Shown: positions 15,166-25,000 of the stretch, in pieces
Numbering within the stretch: the first letter of the stretch is position 1
How the letters are laid out: the number at the start of each line of letters is the position of its first letter
Origin: Glycomyces sp. TRM65418
GTDB taxonomy: Bacteria > Actinomycetota > Actinomycetes > Mycobacteriales > Micromonosporaceae
Reading direction: 5' to 3'
Length of the DNA: 64,000 nucleotides
NCBI RefSeq assembly: GCF_019710475.1
Contig: NZ_JAJFAX010000001.1
Coordinates: 372,001 to 436,000, forward strand
Translations under genes and position numbers: made by a program
Notes under the pieces: model-generated
The model's input: the letters and a program-made list of their open reading frames with translations, nothing else
Told to the model about the DNA's origin: nothing
The model's database searches: none

Positions 15166-17214
15166 TCAGGACGCGCCGCCGCCCTTGCGGGGGCGCCGCA
15201 CGATCGCGGTCCCGTGCGGGTCGAGTTCGAGGCGCTCGCCGCCGAGGTCGACGACCGCCCCGGTCGGGTTGCAGTTCAGGACGAACACGTGGTCGGTGTC
15301 GCCGTCGGTGCGGAGCTGGGCGGTCACGCCCGCGGGCAGGTCCGCGTCGAGCGCCCGCTCGACGCCGGCCTCCGCGATCACCTCGCGGTAGAAGTCGGTG
15401 AGGAAGTCCGCGCCGGTGCGCGCGGCGACGAAGTACGCCCTGCCTTCGCCGTGGCGGTTGACGGTGAGCGCCGGGCGGCCCGCGTAGAAGTCCGCGCCGT
15501 ACGTGCCGAGGACCTCGGCGCCTTCGGCGTGGATCAGCTCGCAGAGGTCGAACGCCTCGTACTCCTTGCCGTTCCAGGCGACGGCGTTCCGGTCCTCGGG
15601 GTAGAGGGCGTCGATCTCCTCGGCCCAGACGCCGAGCGTGCCGCGGAGCGGCCCGGGGAAGCCGCCGAGGAACGTGCGGTCGTTCTCGTCCACATAGCCG
15701 GAGGCGTAGGTGGCGACGAGGGTGCCGCCGCGTTCGACGAACGCGTTCACGGCTTCGGCCACCCCGGGCCGGAGCATGTAGAGCATCGGGGCGACGAGCA
15801 CGCGGTAGCGGTCCAGCTCCCCCGGTGCGGCCAGGAGCGAGCCGTCGAGGACGTCCACGGGGACGCCCTGCTCCCAGAACGCCTGGTAGTGGTCGACCAC
15901 CGTGCGCACGTAGCCCGTGCGCTCCTGGAGCATGCCCTTCATGTCGTCCAGGGCCCAGCGGTTGTGCCAGTCGTAGACGAGGGCGACGTCGGCGGGCGTC
16001 GTGGTGCCGACGACCGCGTCCAGCCCGGCGAGGCGCTCGCCGACCTCGGCGACGTCGCGGAAGACCCGCGTGCGCTCGGTGCCCTCGTGGTCCACGATCG
16101 CGCCGTGGAACTTCTCGGAGCCGCCGCGTCCCTTGCGGAACTGGAAGTACTGCACGGTGTCGGCGCCGTGGGCGACCGCCTGGATCGACTGGAGCATGTG
16201 GACGCCGGGACGGTGGAGCTTGGCGACCGGCCGCCAGTTGGTGGCCGAGGGCGAGGACTCCATGAGCATGAACGGCTTGCCTTTGAGGCTGCGCGTGAGG
16301 TCGTGGTGGAAGGAGGCCTCGACGCCGGTGCGCACGTCCCGCTCGGTGTCGCTCCACTGCGGGTAGGAGTCCCACGAGACGACGTCGAGCACCTGCGCGA
16401 GCCGGTAGTAGTCGATGCCCGGATAGGTGCCCATGAGGTTGGTCGTGCACGGGACCTCGGGCGCGGCCGCCTTGAGCGGCGCGGCCTCGTGGAGGTAGAA
16501 GTCCGTGAACTGCTCGGTCGTGAAGCGCATCCAGTCGAGCTTGAGGCCGTGGATGTCCTGCTCGCCGCGCCAGTGGGCGCTCGGGGACTCGATGTGCGAC
16601 CAGTCGCTGTAGGTCTTGGCCCAGAACGCGGTCCACCAGGCCTCGTTCAGCTCGTCGAGCGAGCCGTACTTCTCCTGGAGGAACGCGCGGAAGCGCTCCT
16701 GGCAGAGGTCGCAGTGGCATTCGCCGCCGTATTCGTTGGAGAGGTGCCAGACGCCGAGCGCGGGGTGCCCGGCGTAGCGTTCGGCCAGGGCCGTGTTGAT
16801 CGCGAGGGTCTTCTCGCGGTACACCGGGGAGGTGAGGCAGTGGTTGTGGCGCCCGCCGTGGAGGTTCTTGGTGCGGTCGGCGTTCACGCGCAGGACCTCG
16901 GGGTAGCGGTGGCTCATCCAGCCGGGGCGCGCGCCGGAGGGGGTGGCGAGCACGGCGGTGACGCCGTTCTCGGCCATGAGGTCCATGATCTCGTCGAGCC
17001 ACCCGAACTCGTATCGCCCCTCTTCGGGTTCGAGTGCGGCCCAGGCGAAGATGCCGACCGAGAGGGTGTTGACCCCGGCGAGCCGGGCGAGGCGCATGTC
17101 CTCCTTCCAGGTGGTGTCCTTGGACCTGATCCACTGGTCGGGGTTGTAGTCCCCGCCGTGCAGGAGGTGGGGGACGCCCTTGACGATGGGCGCGTGGCGG
17201 AGGATCCGGCTCAC
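15166..17214 (-). CDS. GH42 beta-galactosidase
   Basis: 682 aa, of normal length for GH42. 'LLHGGDYNPDQW' opens the TIM barrel, the acid/base E161 is in 'HLSNEYGG', the nucleophile E319 in 'FMLMES', and C126, C166, C168 and C171 form the typical zinc cluster. A trimerisation domain (about 395-600) and a short C-terminal beta domain follow. The enzyme releases galactose from beta-galactosides; with no signal peptide it works in the cytosol on imported oligosaccharides, yet no transporter lies nearby. GTG at 17214 follows GAAGGAAG by 8 nt. A LacI-type operator lies at 17244-17259. Confidence 0.93.
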   Translation of the reverse strand: MSRILRHAPIVKGVPHLLHGGDYNPDQWIRSKDTTWKEDMRLARLAGVNTLSVGIFAWAALEPEEGRYEFGWLDEIMDLMAENGVTAVLATPSGARPGWMSHRYPEVLRVNADRTKNLHGGRHNHCLTSPVYREKTLAINTALAERYAGHPALGVWHLSNEYGGECHCDLCQERFRAFLQEKYGSLDELNEAWWTAFWAKTYSDWSHIESPSAHWRGEQDIHGLKLDWMRFTTEQFTDFYLHEAAPLKAAAPEVPCTTNLMGTYPGIDYYRLAQVLDVVSWDSYPQWSDTERDVRTGVEASFHHDLTRSLKGKPFMLMESSPSATNWRPVAKLHRPGVHMLQSIQAVAHGADTVQYFQFRKGRGGSEKFHGAIVDHEGTERTRVFRDVAEVGERLAGLDAVVGTTTPADVALVYDWHNRWALDDMKGMLQERTGYVRTVVDHYQAFWEQGVPVDVLDGSLLAAPGELDRYRVLVAPMLYMLRPGVAEAVNAFVERGGTLVATYASGYVDENDRTFLGGFPGPLRGTLGVWAEEIDALYPEDRNAVAWNGKEYEAFDLCELIHAEGAEVLGTYGADFYAGRPALTVNRHGEGRAYFVAARTGADFLTDFYREVIAEAGVERALDADLPAGVTAQLRTDGDTDHVFVLNCNPTGAVVDLGGERLELDPHGTAIVRRPRKGGGAS

Positions 17215-17753
17215 GAGTCGTACTTCCTTCGATCGACGATGAAACTTTATCGATAAAAATCCTAGGGGCGCGAGGCCGTTTGTCAAGCCCGATCCCGCAT
17301 GCTCGACGGTCGCGCGGAGCGGGCCGAGGGTCGCGACGGGATCGGTCGAGCGCTTCGGATCACCGCGGAGGCGAGCGGATCACGCCAGGTCGGCCGGCGC
17401 CGGGGCGCCGATCTCGGCGCCGAGCCGGCGCGCCTCGCCGCGGCGGCTCCGGAACGTCGCCGTGTCGCCTTCGGCGGGGGCCGGGCCGGTGGGGACGCCG
17501 AGCGGCTCGGCGGGGCCGCGCGGCAATGGGACCAGAGGGACGAATCCGCACTTCACTCGGGGGCGCCGGTGCGGCAGACGGTTCACACGGGAGGCCTCGG
17601 CGGATGTCCGCCCAGTTCAGAGGCGCGAATGAGCACTCGAGTGCATTCGGTGCGTTCAGGGGAGGAATACGGGGAATACCGATATGCGTCGCCAAAACGC
17701 GTGACCGTATCATAATCCGATCGAATGGCTTTGTACTGGAAGGATCACTCCCG
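17215..17753. other. Divergent intergenic region between GH42 and GPP34 genes
   Basis: 540 bp without a supported gene. It holds the GH42 operator (17244-17259) and, nearer the GPP34 gene, a quasi-palindrome at 17626-17649: CGAAT, GA, then GCACTCGAGTGC (17633-17644), then ATTCG. Relatively A+T-rich sequence around 17690-17740 probably contains the GPP34 promoter. Confidence 0.6.
17244..17259 (-). promoter_or_regulatory. LacI-type operator before the GH42 gene
   Basis: The site contains the perfect 12-bp palindrome TTTATCGATAAA (17246-17257), 30 bp upstream of the GH42 start. Read on the minus strand it is TTTTTATCGATAAAGT, which matches the LacI-gene operator at 32347-32362 at 13 of 16 positions. 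Confidence 0.7.
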
Positions 17754-18425
17754 GTGCCCGACGCGCCCACCCCCCGGCTCATTTACGACGCGTTTCTCAT
17801 CACCGCCCACCACGACTTCTACAAACCCGCGGTCTCGCCCCATGTGAGCGGACTGGGGTTGGGCGCCGCGCTCTTGGCGGAACTGGTGATCTCCGGCCAT
17901 CTCGCCGTGCACGCCCAAGGCGGCGAAGACCTGGTGTTCCCCGGACCGCGCGGCCAGCCGCCGCAGGACTCCCTGGGGCTGTGGCTGGTCGAGCTGGTCC
18001 GCTCCGAACAGGACCAGCTCGCGGTGCCCCAGTGGCTCGAATACCTCGCGATCGCCGACGTCCAGACCAAGACGGCCGAGCACATGGTCGTCGCTGGGCT
18101 GCTGCTGCGGTCCGAGCGGCGCAGCCGCTGGCTGCAGCGCACCCAGGTCAGCTACGAGGCGGCCGACGCGCTCATCGCCCAGGCCCCCCTGGCCCGGATG
18201 CGCCGCCAGCTGTCCACGATGGATCAGCGCATGCCCCTGGTCGACGCCTTCCTCCTGGCGGTGACCGAAGCCGTCGGCCTGTCCAAGCCCCTCTACTCCC
18301 AGCTGCCCTCCGGCGCGCGCGACTACGCCGACGGGCACCTGCGCGTGCTGCCCGCACCGCTCCAGACCCTCCGCGGCCACCTCATCGCGGCCGTGGCCGA
18401 CAACGCCATCACCGGCAACCTCTGA
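17754..18425 (+). CDS. GPP34-family (Golgi phosphoprotein 3-like) protein
   Basis: A 223-aa all-helical GPP34/GOLPH3-domain protein. 'IYDAFLITAHHDFYKP' and 'GLGLGAALLAELVISGHLAV' match the N-terminal part where the family sets out short helices and a hairpin, and 'RIMDRxMPLVDA'-like sequence appears as 'MDQRMPLVDAFLLAV'. In eukaryotes the fold binds PtdIns4P and Golgi enzymes; actinobacterial members are of unknown function. GTG 17754 is chosen from GGAAGGATC 6 nt upstream. An APC permease follows after 35 bp on the same strand, probably in one operon. Confidence 0.85.
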   Translation: MPDAPTPRLIYDAFLITAHHDFYKPAVSPHVSGLGLGAALLAELVISGHLAVHAQGGEDLVFPGPRGQPPQDSLGLWLVELVRSEQDQLAVPQWLEYLAIADVQTKTAEHMVVAGLLLRSERRSRWLQRTQVSYEAADALIAQAPLARMRRQLSTMDQRMPLVDAFLLAVTEAVGLSKPLYSQLPSGARDYADGHLRVLPAPLQTLRGHLIAAVADNAITGNL

Positions 18426-18460
18426 ACGAACCGCTACCCCCCGTAAGGAGACCACGTCCC

Positions 18461-19960
18461 ATGTCCGCACCTCCTGCACCCTCCAGTGTGGTCCAATCCG
18501 CACTGGCCCGCGACAAACTCGGCACCCTCAGCCTGCTCCACTTCTCCCTCACCGCCGCGACGCCGCTCACGGTGATCGCCGGCGGCGTCGTCGTCATGTT
18601 CGCCATCGCCGGCCAGATCGGCATCCCCCTCGGATACGTGATCATCGCCGTGTCCCTGTGGCTGTTCAGCGTCGGCTACACCGCCATGGCCCGCCACATC
18701 TCCAACGCCGGAGCCATGTACGCCTTCATCGCCCGGGGCCTGGGCCGCGTCCCCGGCGTCGCCGCCGCCTGGGTCGCCGCCACCTCCTACTGCGCCCTCC
18801 AGGCCAGCCTCTACGGTCTGCTCGGCATCACCGCCGAGGGCCTGTTCGCGCGCGCCGGACTCGAGCTGCCGTGGTGGGCCTTCGCGCTCGCCGCCTGGCT
18901 GCTCGTCGGCCTGCTCGGCACCCGGGCGGTCGACATCAACGCGAAGGTGCTGGCCATCCTGCTCGCGGTCGAAGTCGCCGTCATCCTCCTGTTCAGCGTC
19001 TCGAACTTCGCGCACCCCGCCGACGGCCTCTCGTTCGCCCCGCTCTCCCCCACCGCGCTCGGCGGCGAGGCCGCCGGGGCCGTGCTGGCCCTGGCCGTCA
19101 TCGGCTTCATCGGGTTCGAGTCGCCCACCGTCTACGGCGAGGAGGCCAAGGACCGCAAGCGCACCGTCGCCAGGGCCACCCTCGCCACGATCGGCATCCT
19201 CGCGTTCATCTACATCGCCGCGTCGTGGTCGATCATCACCGCCGTCGGCGACGACAACGTGGTCGCCGCCAGCGCCGACCCGGACCTCATGTTCACCCTC
19301 GCCGGGGAACAGCTCGGGAGCGCGTGGGTGACGATCGGCCAGGTGCTGCTGCTGACCTCGGTCACCGCCGCCTCGCTGAGCTTCCACAACACCACCGCCC
19401 GGTACCTGTTCGCGCTCGGACGCGAGCAGGTCGTCTTCTCCTGGCTCGGCCGCACCTCGGTGCGCACCTGCGCGCCGGTCGCCGCCTCGATCACGCAGAC
19501 CGTCGTCGGCGGCCTCGTCATCGTGCTCTGGGCCGTGCTCGGCCTCGACCCGCTGGTGCACCTGTTCTACTACCTCGGCACGTCCTCGGGGATCGGCCTG
19601 ATCGCCCTCATCCTGACCTGCGGCATCGCCGTGGTGGTGTACTTCGCGCGGGATCGGCGCGACGAGTCGCTGTGGGCCTCCAGGATCGCGCCGACGCTCG
19701 CGGTGCTCGCGATGGCCGGGGTCATGTACCTGTCGGTCGCCCACTTCCACACGCTGCTGGGCGTCGAGCAGGGCTCGCTGCTGCCGCGGCTCGTGCCGAT
19801 CCTGTTCGCCGTGCTGGCGCTGCTGGGCGCGGGCTGGGCGGCGTACCTGAAGCGGGGGAGGCCGGAGGTGTACGCCGGGATCGGCCACGGCGCGAAGGCG
19901 CCGCTCGTGCAGGCCGCCGAGCGGACCGCCGTCCCGGTGGGGGTCACCGGTGACCGTTGA
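18461..19960 (+). CDS. APC-superfamily amino acid permease
   Basis: 499 aa with about 12 membrane helices. 'LSLLHFSLTAATPLTVIAGG' in helix 1 corresponds to the unwound substrate-binding region, and 'ALAVIGFIGFESPTVYGEEAKD' is the APC consensus at helix 6 and the following loop. It probably imports an amino acid or polyamine by proton symport; specificity is unclear. TAAGGAG lies 10 nt before the ATG. The downstream GNAT gene starts 11 bp inside it, so they are coupled. Confidence 0.9.
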   Translation: MSAPPAPSSVVQSALARDKLGTLSLLHFSLTAATPLTVIAGGVVVMFAIAGQIGIPLGYVIIAVSLWLFSVGYTAMARHISNAGAMYAFIARGLGRVPGVAAAWVAATSYCALQASLYGLLGITAEGLFARAGLELPWWAFALAAWLLVGLLGTRAVDINAKVLAILLAVEVAVILLFSVSNFAHPADGLSFAPLSPTALGGEAAGAVLALAVIGFIGFESPTVYGEEAKDRKRTVARATLATIGILAFIYIAASWSIITAVGDDNVVAASADPDLMFTLAGEQLGSAWVTIGQVLLLTSVTAASLSFHNTTARYLFALGREQVVFSWLGRTSVRTCAPVAASITQTVVGGLVIVLWAVLGLDPLVHLFYYLGTSSGIGLIALILTCGIAVVVYFARDRRDESLWASRIAPTLAVLAMAGVMYLSVAHFHTLLGVEQGSLLPRLVPILFAVLALLGAGWAAYLKRGRPEVYAGIGHGAKAPLVQAAERTAVPVGVTGDR

Positions 19961-20522
19961 CGCCTATCGGACCGTGGCGGCCATGCTCGCCGTGGAGTTC
20001 AACGACCTGCCCACCGCGCGGTGGCTCGTGGACGACCCCGACGAGCGCCTCAGGGCGGTCCGGGGCCAGTTCGAGCTGATCGTCGAGCACGCGCTGGGGC
20101 ACGGCGGCGTGGTCACCTCCGGCGACCTCGACGGCGCGGTCGTCTGGTTCGACCACACCGTGCCCCCGCCGCCGGTCCCGGATTACGACGAGCGGCTTCG
20201 CGCGGCGTGCGGCGCGCACACCGACCGGTTCCACCGCCTGGACCGGGTGATGGAGGAGCACCACCCCGGCGATCCCCACCATTATGTGGCGCTGGTCGGC
20301 GTGCGCAAGGAGCGGCGCGGCAACGGCATCGCCTCGGCGATGCTGCGCCGCCACCACCGGGTGCTCGACCGGGACGGGATCCCGGCGTACCTCGAAGCGG
20401 TCTCGCCCGAGACGGCGAAGCTGTACGAGACGCTCGGGTACCGGGCGCACGGCGAGCCGTACGGGCTCGAACCGGGCGGTCCGTTCCTGTATCCGATGTG
20501 GCGGGAGCCGCAGACCGGCTGA
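19950..20522 (+). CDS. GNAT-family N-acetyltransferase
   Basis: 190 aa. The N-terminal helical half ('FNDLPTARWLVDDPDERLRA') is typical of GNATs with an alpha-helical extension. 'YVALVGVRKERRGNGIASAML' contains the V-strand and the acetyl-CoA pyrophosphate loop (R-x-x-G-x-G/A), and 'SPETAKLYETLGY' is motif B. The GTG start overlaps the permease by 11 bp, which suggests a functional link to the imported compound. A 15-bp hairpin follows. Confidence 0.88.
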   Translation: MTVDAYRTVAAMLAVEFNDLPTARWLVDDPDERLRAVRGQFELIVEHALGHGGVVTSGDLDGAVVWFDHTVPPPPVPDYDERLRAACGAHTDRFHRLDRVMEEHHPGDPHHYVALVGVRKERRGNGIASAMLRRHHRVLDRDGIPAYLEAVSPETAKLYETLGYRAHGEPYGLEPGGPFLYPMWREPQTG

Positions 20523-20566
20523 GCCGCGATCGCGGCGGGCCGGCGGCCCGCCGCCCGTTCCGCTGC

Positions 20567-20605
20567 GCGAGGCGGGCACCGTCGACCGAGCGGTGCCCGC
20601 CTCGC
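20567..20605 (+). terminator. Terminator after the GPP34-permease-GNAT operon
   Basis: A perfect 15-bp stem (20567-20581 with 20591-20605) surrounds the loop TCGACCGAG, identical to the loop at 1941-1949. It lies 45 bp after the GNAT stop. Confidence 0.75.
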
Positions 20606-20658
20606 GGCCGTGGCATGCTGGTCGACGTGACAACTGATGCGAGGGCGAGGGCGCCTCG

Positions 20659-21666
20659 GTGAGCAACGTGGAGACCGACCCGGTGGCCGTGCGCTGCGGC
20701 GAGGACGGGTCGCAGGAGGCGGCGCGGGTCGAGGTGCTCACCGCGCGGGACGTGCCCTTGGGCGGGGTGCGGGCGCTGCACGTGCGGCGGACCCTGCCGC
20801 AGCGGGCGCGGACCCTGATCGGCGCGTGGTGCTTCGCCGACCACTACGGTCCCGTCGACGTCCCGTCCTCGGGCGGCATGGACGTGCCGCCGCATCCCCA
20901 CACCGGCCTCGCCACGGTGAGCTGGCTGTTCAGCGGCACCATCGAGCACCGCGACAGCCTCGGCACCCACGCCCTCATCCGGCCGGGCGAACTCAACCTC
21001 ATGACCGGCGGGCACGGCATCAGCCACTCCGAGGTCTCCACCGCGGACACGGCGGTCCTCCACGGCGTCCAGCTGTGGGTCGCCCTGCCCGAGGCCCACC
21101 GGAACGCCGACCGGGACTTCCGGCACCACGCGCCCGAACCGGTGCGCGTCGACGGCGCCGAGATCCGCGTCTTCCTCGGCTCGCTCGCCGGGGACACCTC
21201 CCCGGTGCCGACCTTCACGCCGCTGCTGGGCGCGCAGATCGACCTCGAACCGGGCGCCCGCGTCACCTTGGAGGCGGACCCCGCGTTCGAGCACGGCCTG
21301 CTCGTCGATGCCGGGGACGTCCGTTTCGCCGACACGGGCCTGCGCCCGACCGAACTCGGCTACGCGCCGTGCGGCCACGGCGCCCTCACGCTCGCGAACG
21401 AGTCCGAGCGCCCGGCGCGGACGATCCTGCTCGGCGGCCCGCCGTTCGAGGAGGCGATCGTCATGTGGTGGAACTTCATCGCGCGGACCCATGAGGAGAT
21501 CGTCCAGGCCCGGGAGGACTGGGAGGCCGCCGCCGACCGCTTCGGCGCCGTCGAAGGCTATGCAGGGCAGCGGCTTCGCGCGCCCGCCCTGCCGAACGCC
21601 GTCCTCACGCCGCGCGAGAACCCTCGGCGCGACCGGACCGAGAGCGGGAAGGCGGGCGCCTCGTGA
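20659..21666 (+). CDS. Pirin-family cupin protein
   Basis: 335 aa with two cupin halves. The N-terminal half has 'PPHPHTGLATVSWLFSG' and 'LNLMTGGHGISHSE', the conserved pirin metal-binding His/Glu residues, and the C-terminal pirin_C domain includes 'RTILLGGPPFEEAIVMWWNFI'. Bacterial pirins may be quercetinase-like dioxygenases or redox regulators; which applies here is unknown. It starts with GTG at 20659 and its stop overlaps the GTG of the next gene by 4 bp (GTGA). Confidence 0.9.
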   Translation: MSNVETDPVAVRCGEDGSQEAARVEVLTARDVPLGGVRALHVRRTLPQRARTLIGAWCFADHYGPVDVPSSGGMDVPPHPHTGLATVSWLFSGTIEHRDSLGTHALIRPGELNLMTGGHGISHSEVSTADTAVLHGVQLWVALPEAHRNADRDFRHHAPEPVRVDGAEIRVFLGSLAGDTSPVPTFTPLLGAQIDLEPGARVTLEADPAFEHGLLVDAGDVRFADTGLRPTELGYAPCGHGALTLANESERPARTILLGGPPFEEAIVMWWNFIARTHEEIVQAREDWEAAADRFGAVEGYAGQRLRAPALPNAVLTPRENPRRDRTESGKAGAS

Positions 21667-22001
21667 ACGGGGCGTCGACCGAGCCGGTCGTGGACCGCGT
21701 GGACGGCGAGCACCGGTACGCGATCACCGTGGACGGGCGGCGCGCCGGCTTCACCGCCTACCGCGACCAGGGGGACCGGCGCGTCTTCTTCCACACCGAG
21801 ATCGACGACGCCTACGCCGGACGGGGCCTGGCCGCGCACCTGGTCGAGCGGGCCCTGACCGACGTGCGCGACTCCGGGATGCGGGTCGTGCCCGTCTGCC
21901 CCTACGTCGCGAAGTTCCTCGAACGGCACGGCGAGTTCGCCGACATCGCCGACCCCGTGACGCCCGAGATCCTGCAATGGCTCGAGACGGCGATCGCTTG
22001 A
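21663..22001 (+). CDS. Small GNAT acetyltransferase (Acetyltransf_CG/NATD1-like)
   Basis: A 112-aa minimal GNAT. 'HRYAITVDGRRAGFTAYRD' provides the first strands, 'VFFHTEIDDAYAGRGLAAHLVERAL' holds the acetyl-CoA loop, and 'VVPVCPYVAKFLERHGEF' is the CPYV signature of the Acetyltransf_CG subfamily. It is translationally coupled to the pirin gene (GTGA overlap), and the lhr start overlaps its 3' end. Confidence 0.9.
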   Translation: MNGASTEPVVDRVDGEHRYAITVDGRRAGFTAYRDQGDRRVFFHTEIDDAYAGRGLAAHLVERALTDVRDSGMRVVPVCPYVAKFLERHGEFADIADPVTPEILQWLETAIA

Positions 22002-25000
22002 ACGCCGAGGACCGGCCGCCGCATCCAGGGCTCGACCGGTTCTCCCCCGCCACCGCCTCGTGGTTCGCCCGCGAGTTCGGCTCGCCGACCGCCGCCCAGG
22101 AAGGGGCCTGGACGGCGCTGGCCGAGGACGAGGACGTGCTCGTCGTCGCGCCGACGGGTTCGGGCAAGACGCTCGCGGCGTTCCTGTCGGCGCTGGACGA
22201 CCTGGCGTCCGCGCCGCCGCCCGAAGAGGCCAGGCGGCGCTGCCGGGTCCTGTACCTCTCGCCGCTCAAGGCCCTCGGCGTGGACGTCGAGCGCAACCTG
22301 CAAATGCCGCTGGCGGGGATCCGCGCCGAGTGCGGGCGGCTCGGGCTGCCGGAGCCGGAGATCCGCGTCGGGGTGCGGTCGGGCGACACGCCGCAGTCCG
22401 AGCGGCGCTCGATCGCCGAGCGGCCGCCGGACATCCTGATCACCACGCCCGAGTCGCTGTTCCTCATGCTCACCTCGAAGGCGCGGGAGGCGCTGCGCGG
22501 CGTCGAGACGGTGATCCTCGACGAGGTGCACGCCGTCGCCGGCACGAAGCGGGGTGCGCACCTGGCGCTCTCGCTGGAGCGCCTGGACGCGCTGCTGCCG
22601 CGGCCCGCCCGCCGGATCGGCCTCTCCGCGACCGTGCGCCCGGTCGACGAGGTGGCCCGCTTCCTGGCGCCCCAGCGGCGCGTCGCGATCGTCCAGCCGC
22701 CGTCGGACAAGGTGTTCGACCTGTCGGTCGTCGTACCGGTCGAGGACATGGGCGACCTCGGCGAGACGACCGGCCGGTCCTCCTCCGCACGGGAGGCGCG
22801 CGACCGGCTCCATCTGGCCGCACGTCGAAACCCGGATCGTCGACCTGGTGGAACGGCACCGCTCGACCATCGTCTTCACCAACGCGCGCCGCGTCGCCGA
22901 ACGGCTGTCGAACCGGCTCAACGAGATCGCATACGAGCGGATGCACGGCGGACCGCCGCCGGAGGACCACGCGCCCGCCGAGCTGATGGGGAGCGCCGCG
23001 GCCGCCTCGGGCGTCCCGTCCGTGCTCTCGCGCACCCACCACGGCTCGATCGCGAAGGAGCAGCGCGCGCAGGTCGAGGCCGACCTCAAGGCCGGGCGGC
23101 TGCGCGCCGTCGTCGCGACGTCCAGTCTCGAACTCGGCATCGACATGGGCGCGGTGGACCTGGTCGTCCAGGTCGAATCGCCGCCGTCGGTCGCCTCCGG
23201 GCTCCAGCGCGTGGGCCGCGCGGGCCACCAGGTCGGGGCCGTCTCCCGGGGCGTCATCTTCCCGAAGGTCCGCGGCGACCTGATCCAGTCGGCGGTGGTC
23301 GCCGAGCGGATGCGCACCGGCGCGATCGAGGCGCTCAGGATCCCGGTCAACCCGCTCGACGTGCTCGCTCAGCAGATCGTGGCGATGGCCGCGATGGACG
23401 AATGGCCGGTCGATCGGCTGCTGGCGCTGGTGCGCCGGGCGGCGCCGTTCGCGTCCCTACCGGATTCGGCGTTCGAGGCCGTGCTCGACATGCTCGCCGG
23501 ACGCTATCCCTCCGACGCGTTCGCCGAGCTGCGTCCGCGCCTGGTCTGGGACCGCGTCGAGGGCACCGTCACCGGACGGCCCGGCGCGCAGCGCCTCGCC
23601 GTCACGTCCGGCGGGACCATCCCCGACCGCGGCCTGTTCGGGGTCTTCCTCGCCGGAGCCGACCCGAAGCGCGGCGGCGGCCGCGTCGGCGAACTGGACG
23701 AGGAGATGGTGTACGAGTCCCGCGTGGGCGACGTGTTCACACTGGGGACCTCCTCATGGCGGGTCGAGGAGATCACCCGCGACCGGGTGCTGGTCTCCCC
23801 CGCGAGCGGCGTGCCCGGGCGGCTCCCGTTCTGGAGGGGCGACGGGCTCGGCCGCCCGTTCGAACTCGGCCGCGCCGTCGGCGCGTTCGTCCGCGAACTC
23901 ACCGCCATGGACGAGTCGGCGGCCCGTGCCCGGCTCGACGCGGCGGGCCTCGACGAGTTCGCCGCCCGCAACGCCGTCGCCTACCTCGAGGAGCAGCGCG
24001 AGGCCACCGGCCACGTCCCCGACGACCGCACCGTCGTCGTCGAGCGGTTCCGCGACGAGCTCGGCGACTGGCGCATCGTGGTCCACTCGCCGTTCGGCGC
24101 GCAGGTGAACGCCCCGTGGGCGCTCGCGATCGGCGCGCGGCTGCGCGACCGGCACGGCGTCGACCCGCAGCTGATGCACCACGACGACGGCATCGTGCTG
24201 CGCCCGCCCGACGCGGACCTGTTCGCGCCGCCGGGCGAGACGGACGCCGATATCGCGCCGGTCGGCGCCGACGACCTGGTGTTCGACCCCGACGCGATCC
24301 GCGAACTGGTCACCGAGGCCGTCGGCGGGTCCTCGCTGTTCGCCTCCCGGTTCCGCGAAGCCGCCTCACGGGCGCTGCTGCTGCCGCGCCGCCGGCCGGG
24401 AAAACGGCAGCCGCTGTGGCAGCAGCGGCTGCGCTCCTCGCAGCTGCTCGACGTGGCCGGGGAGTTCCCGTCGTTCCCGATCGTGCTCGAAGCGGTGCGC
24501 GAGGTGCTGCAGGACGTGTACGACGTCCCCGGGCTGGTCGCGCTCATGGCCGACCTCGCCGCGCGCAAGGTGCGTCTGGTCGAGGTCGCGACCGCCGAGG
24601 CGTCCCCGTTCGCCCGGTCGCTCCTCTTCGGATACGTCGCCCAGTTCATGTACGAAGGGGACTCGCCGCTGGCCGAGCGCCGCGCCGCCGCGCTCGCGCT
24701 CGACTCCCGGCTCCTCGCCGACCTCCTGGGCGAGGTCGAGCTGCGCGAACTCCTCGACCCCGAGGTCGTGGCCGCGACCGAGCGGGAGCTGCAATGGCGG
24801 ACCGGGGACCGCCGGGCACGCGACGCCGAGGGCGTCGCCGACCTGCTGCGCCTGCTCGGCCCGCTTCCGGACGACGAACTGGCCGAGCGCGGCGCCGAGC
24901 CCGCATGGGCCCGCGAACTCGCGGAAGCCGGCCGCGCCGTACGGGTCCGCATCGCCGAGCGCGAGCATTGGGCGGCGATCGAGGACGCGGGCCGCTTGCG

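Noticed and set aside
14872-17256. 794-codon plus-strand frame over the GH42 gene
   Set aside because: The minus strand encodes an intact GH42 with all catalytic residues; the plus frame is a codon-bias shadow.
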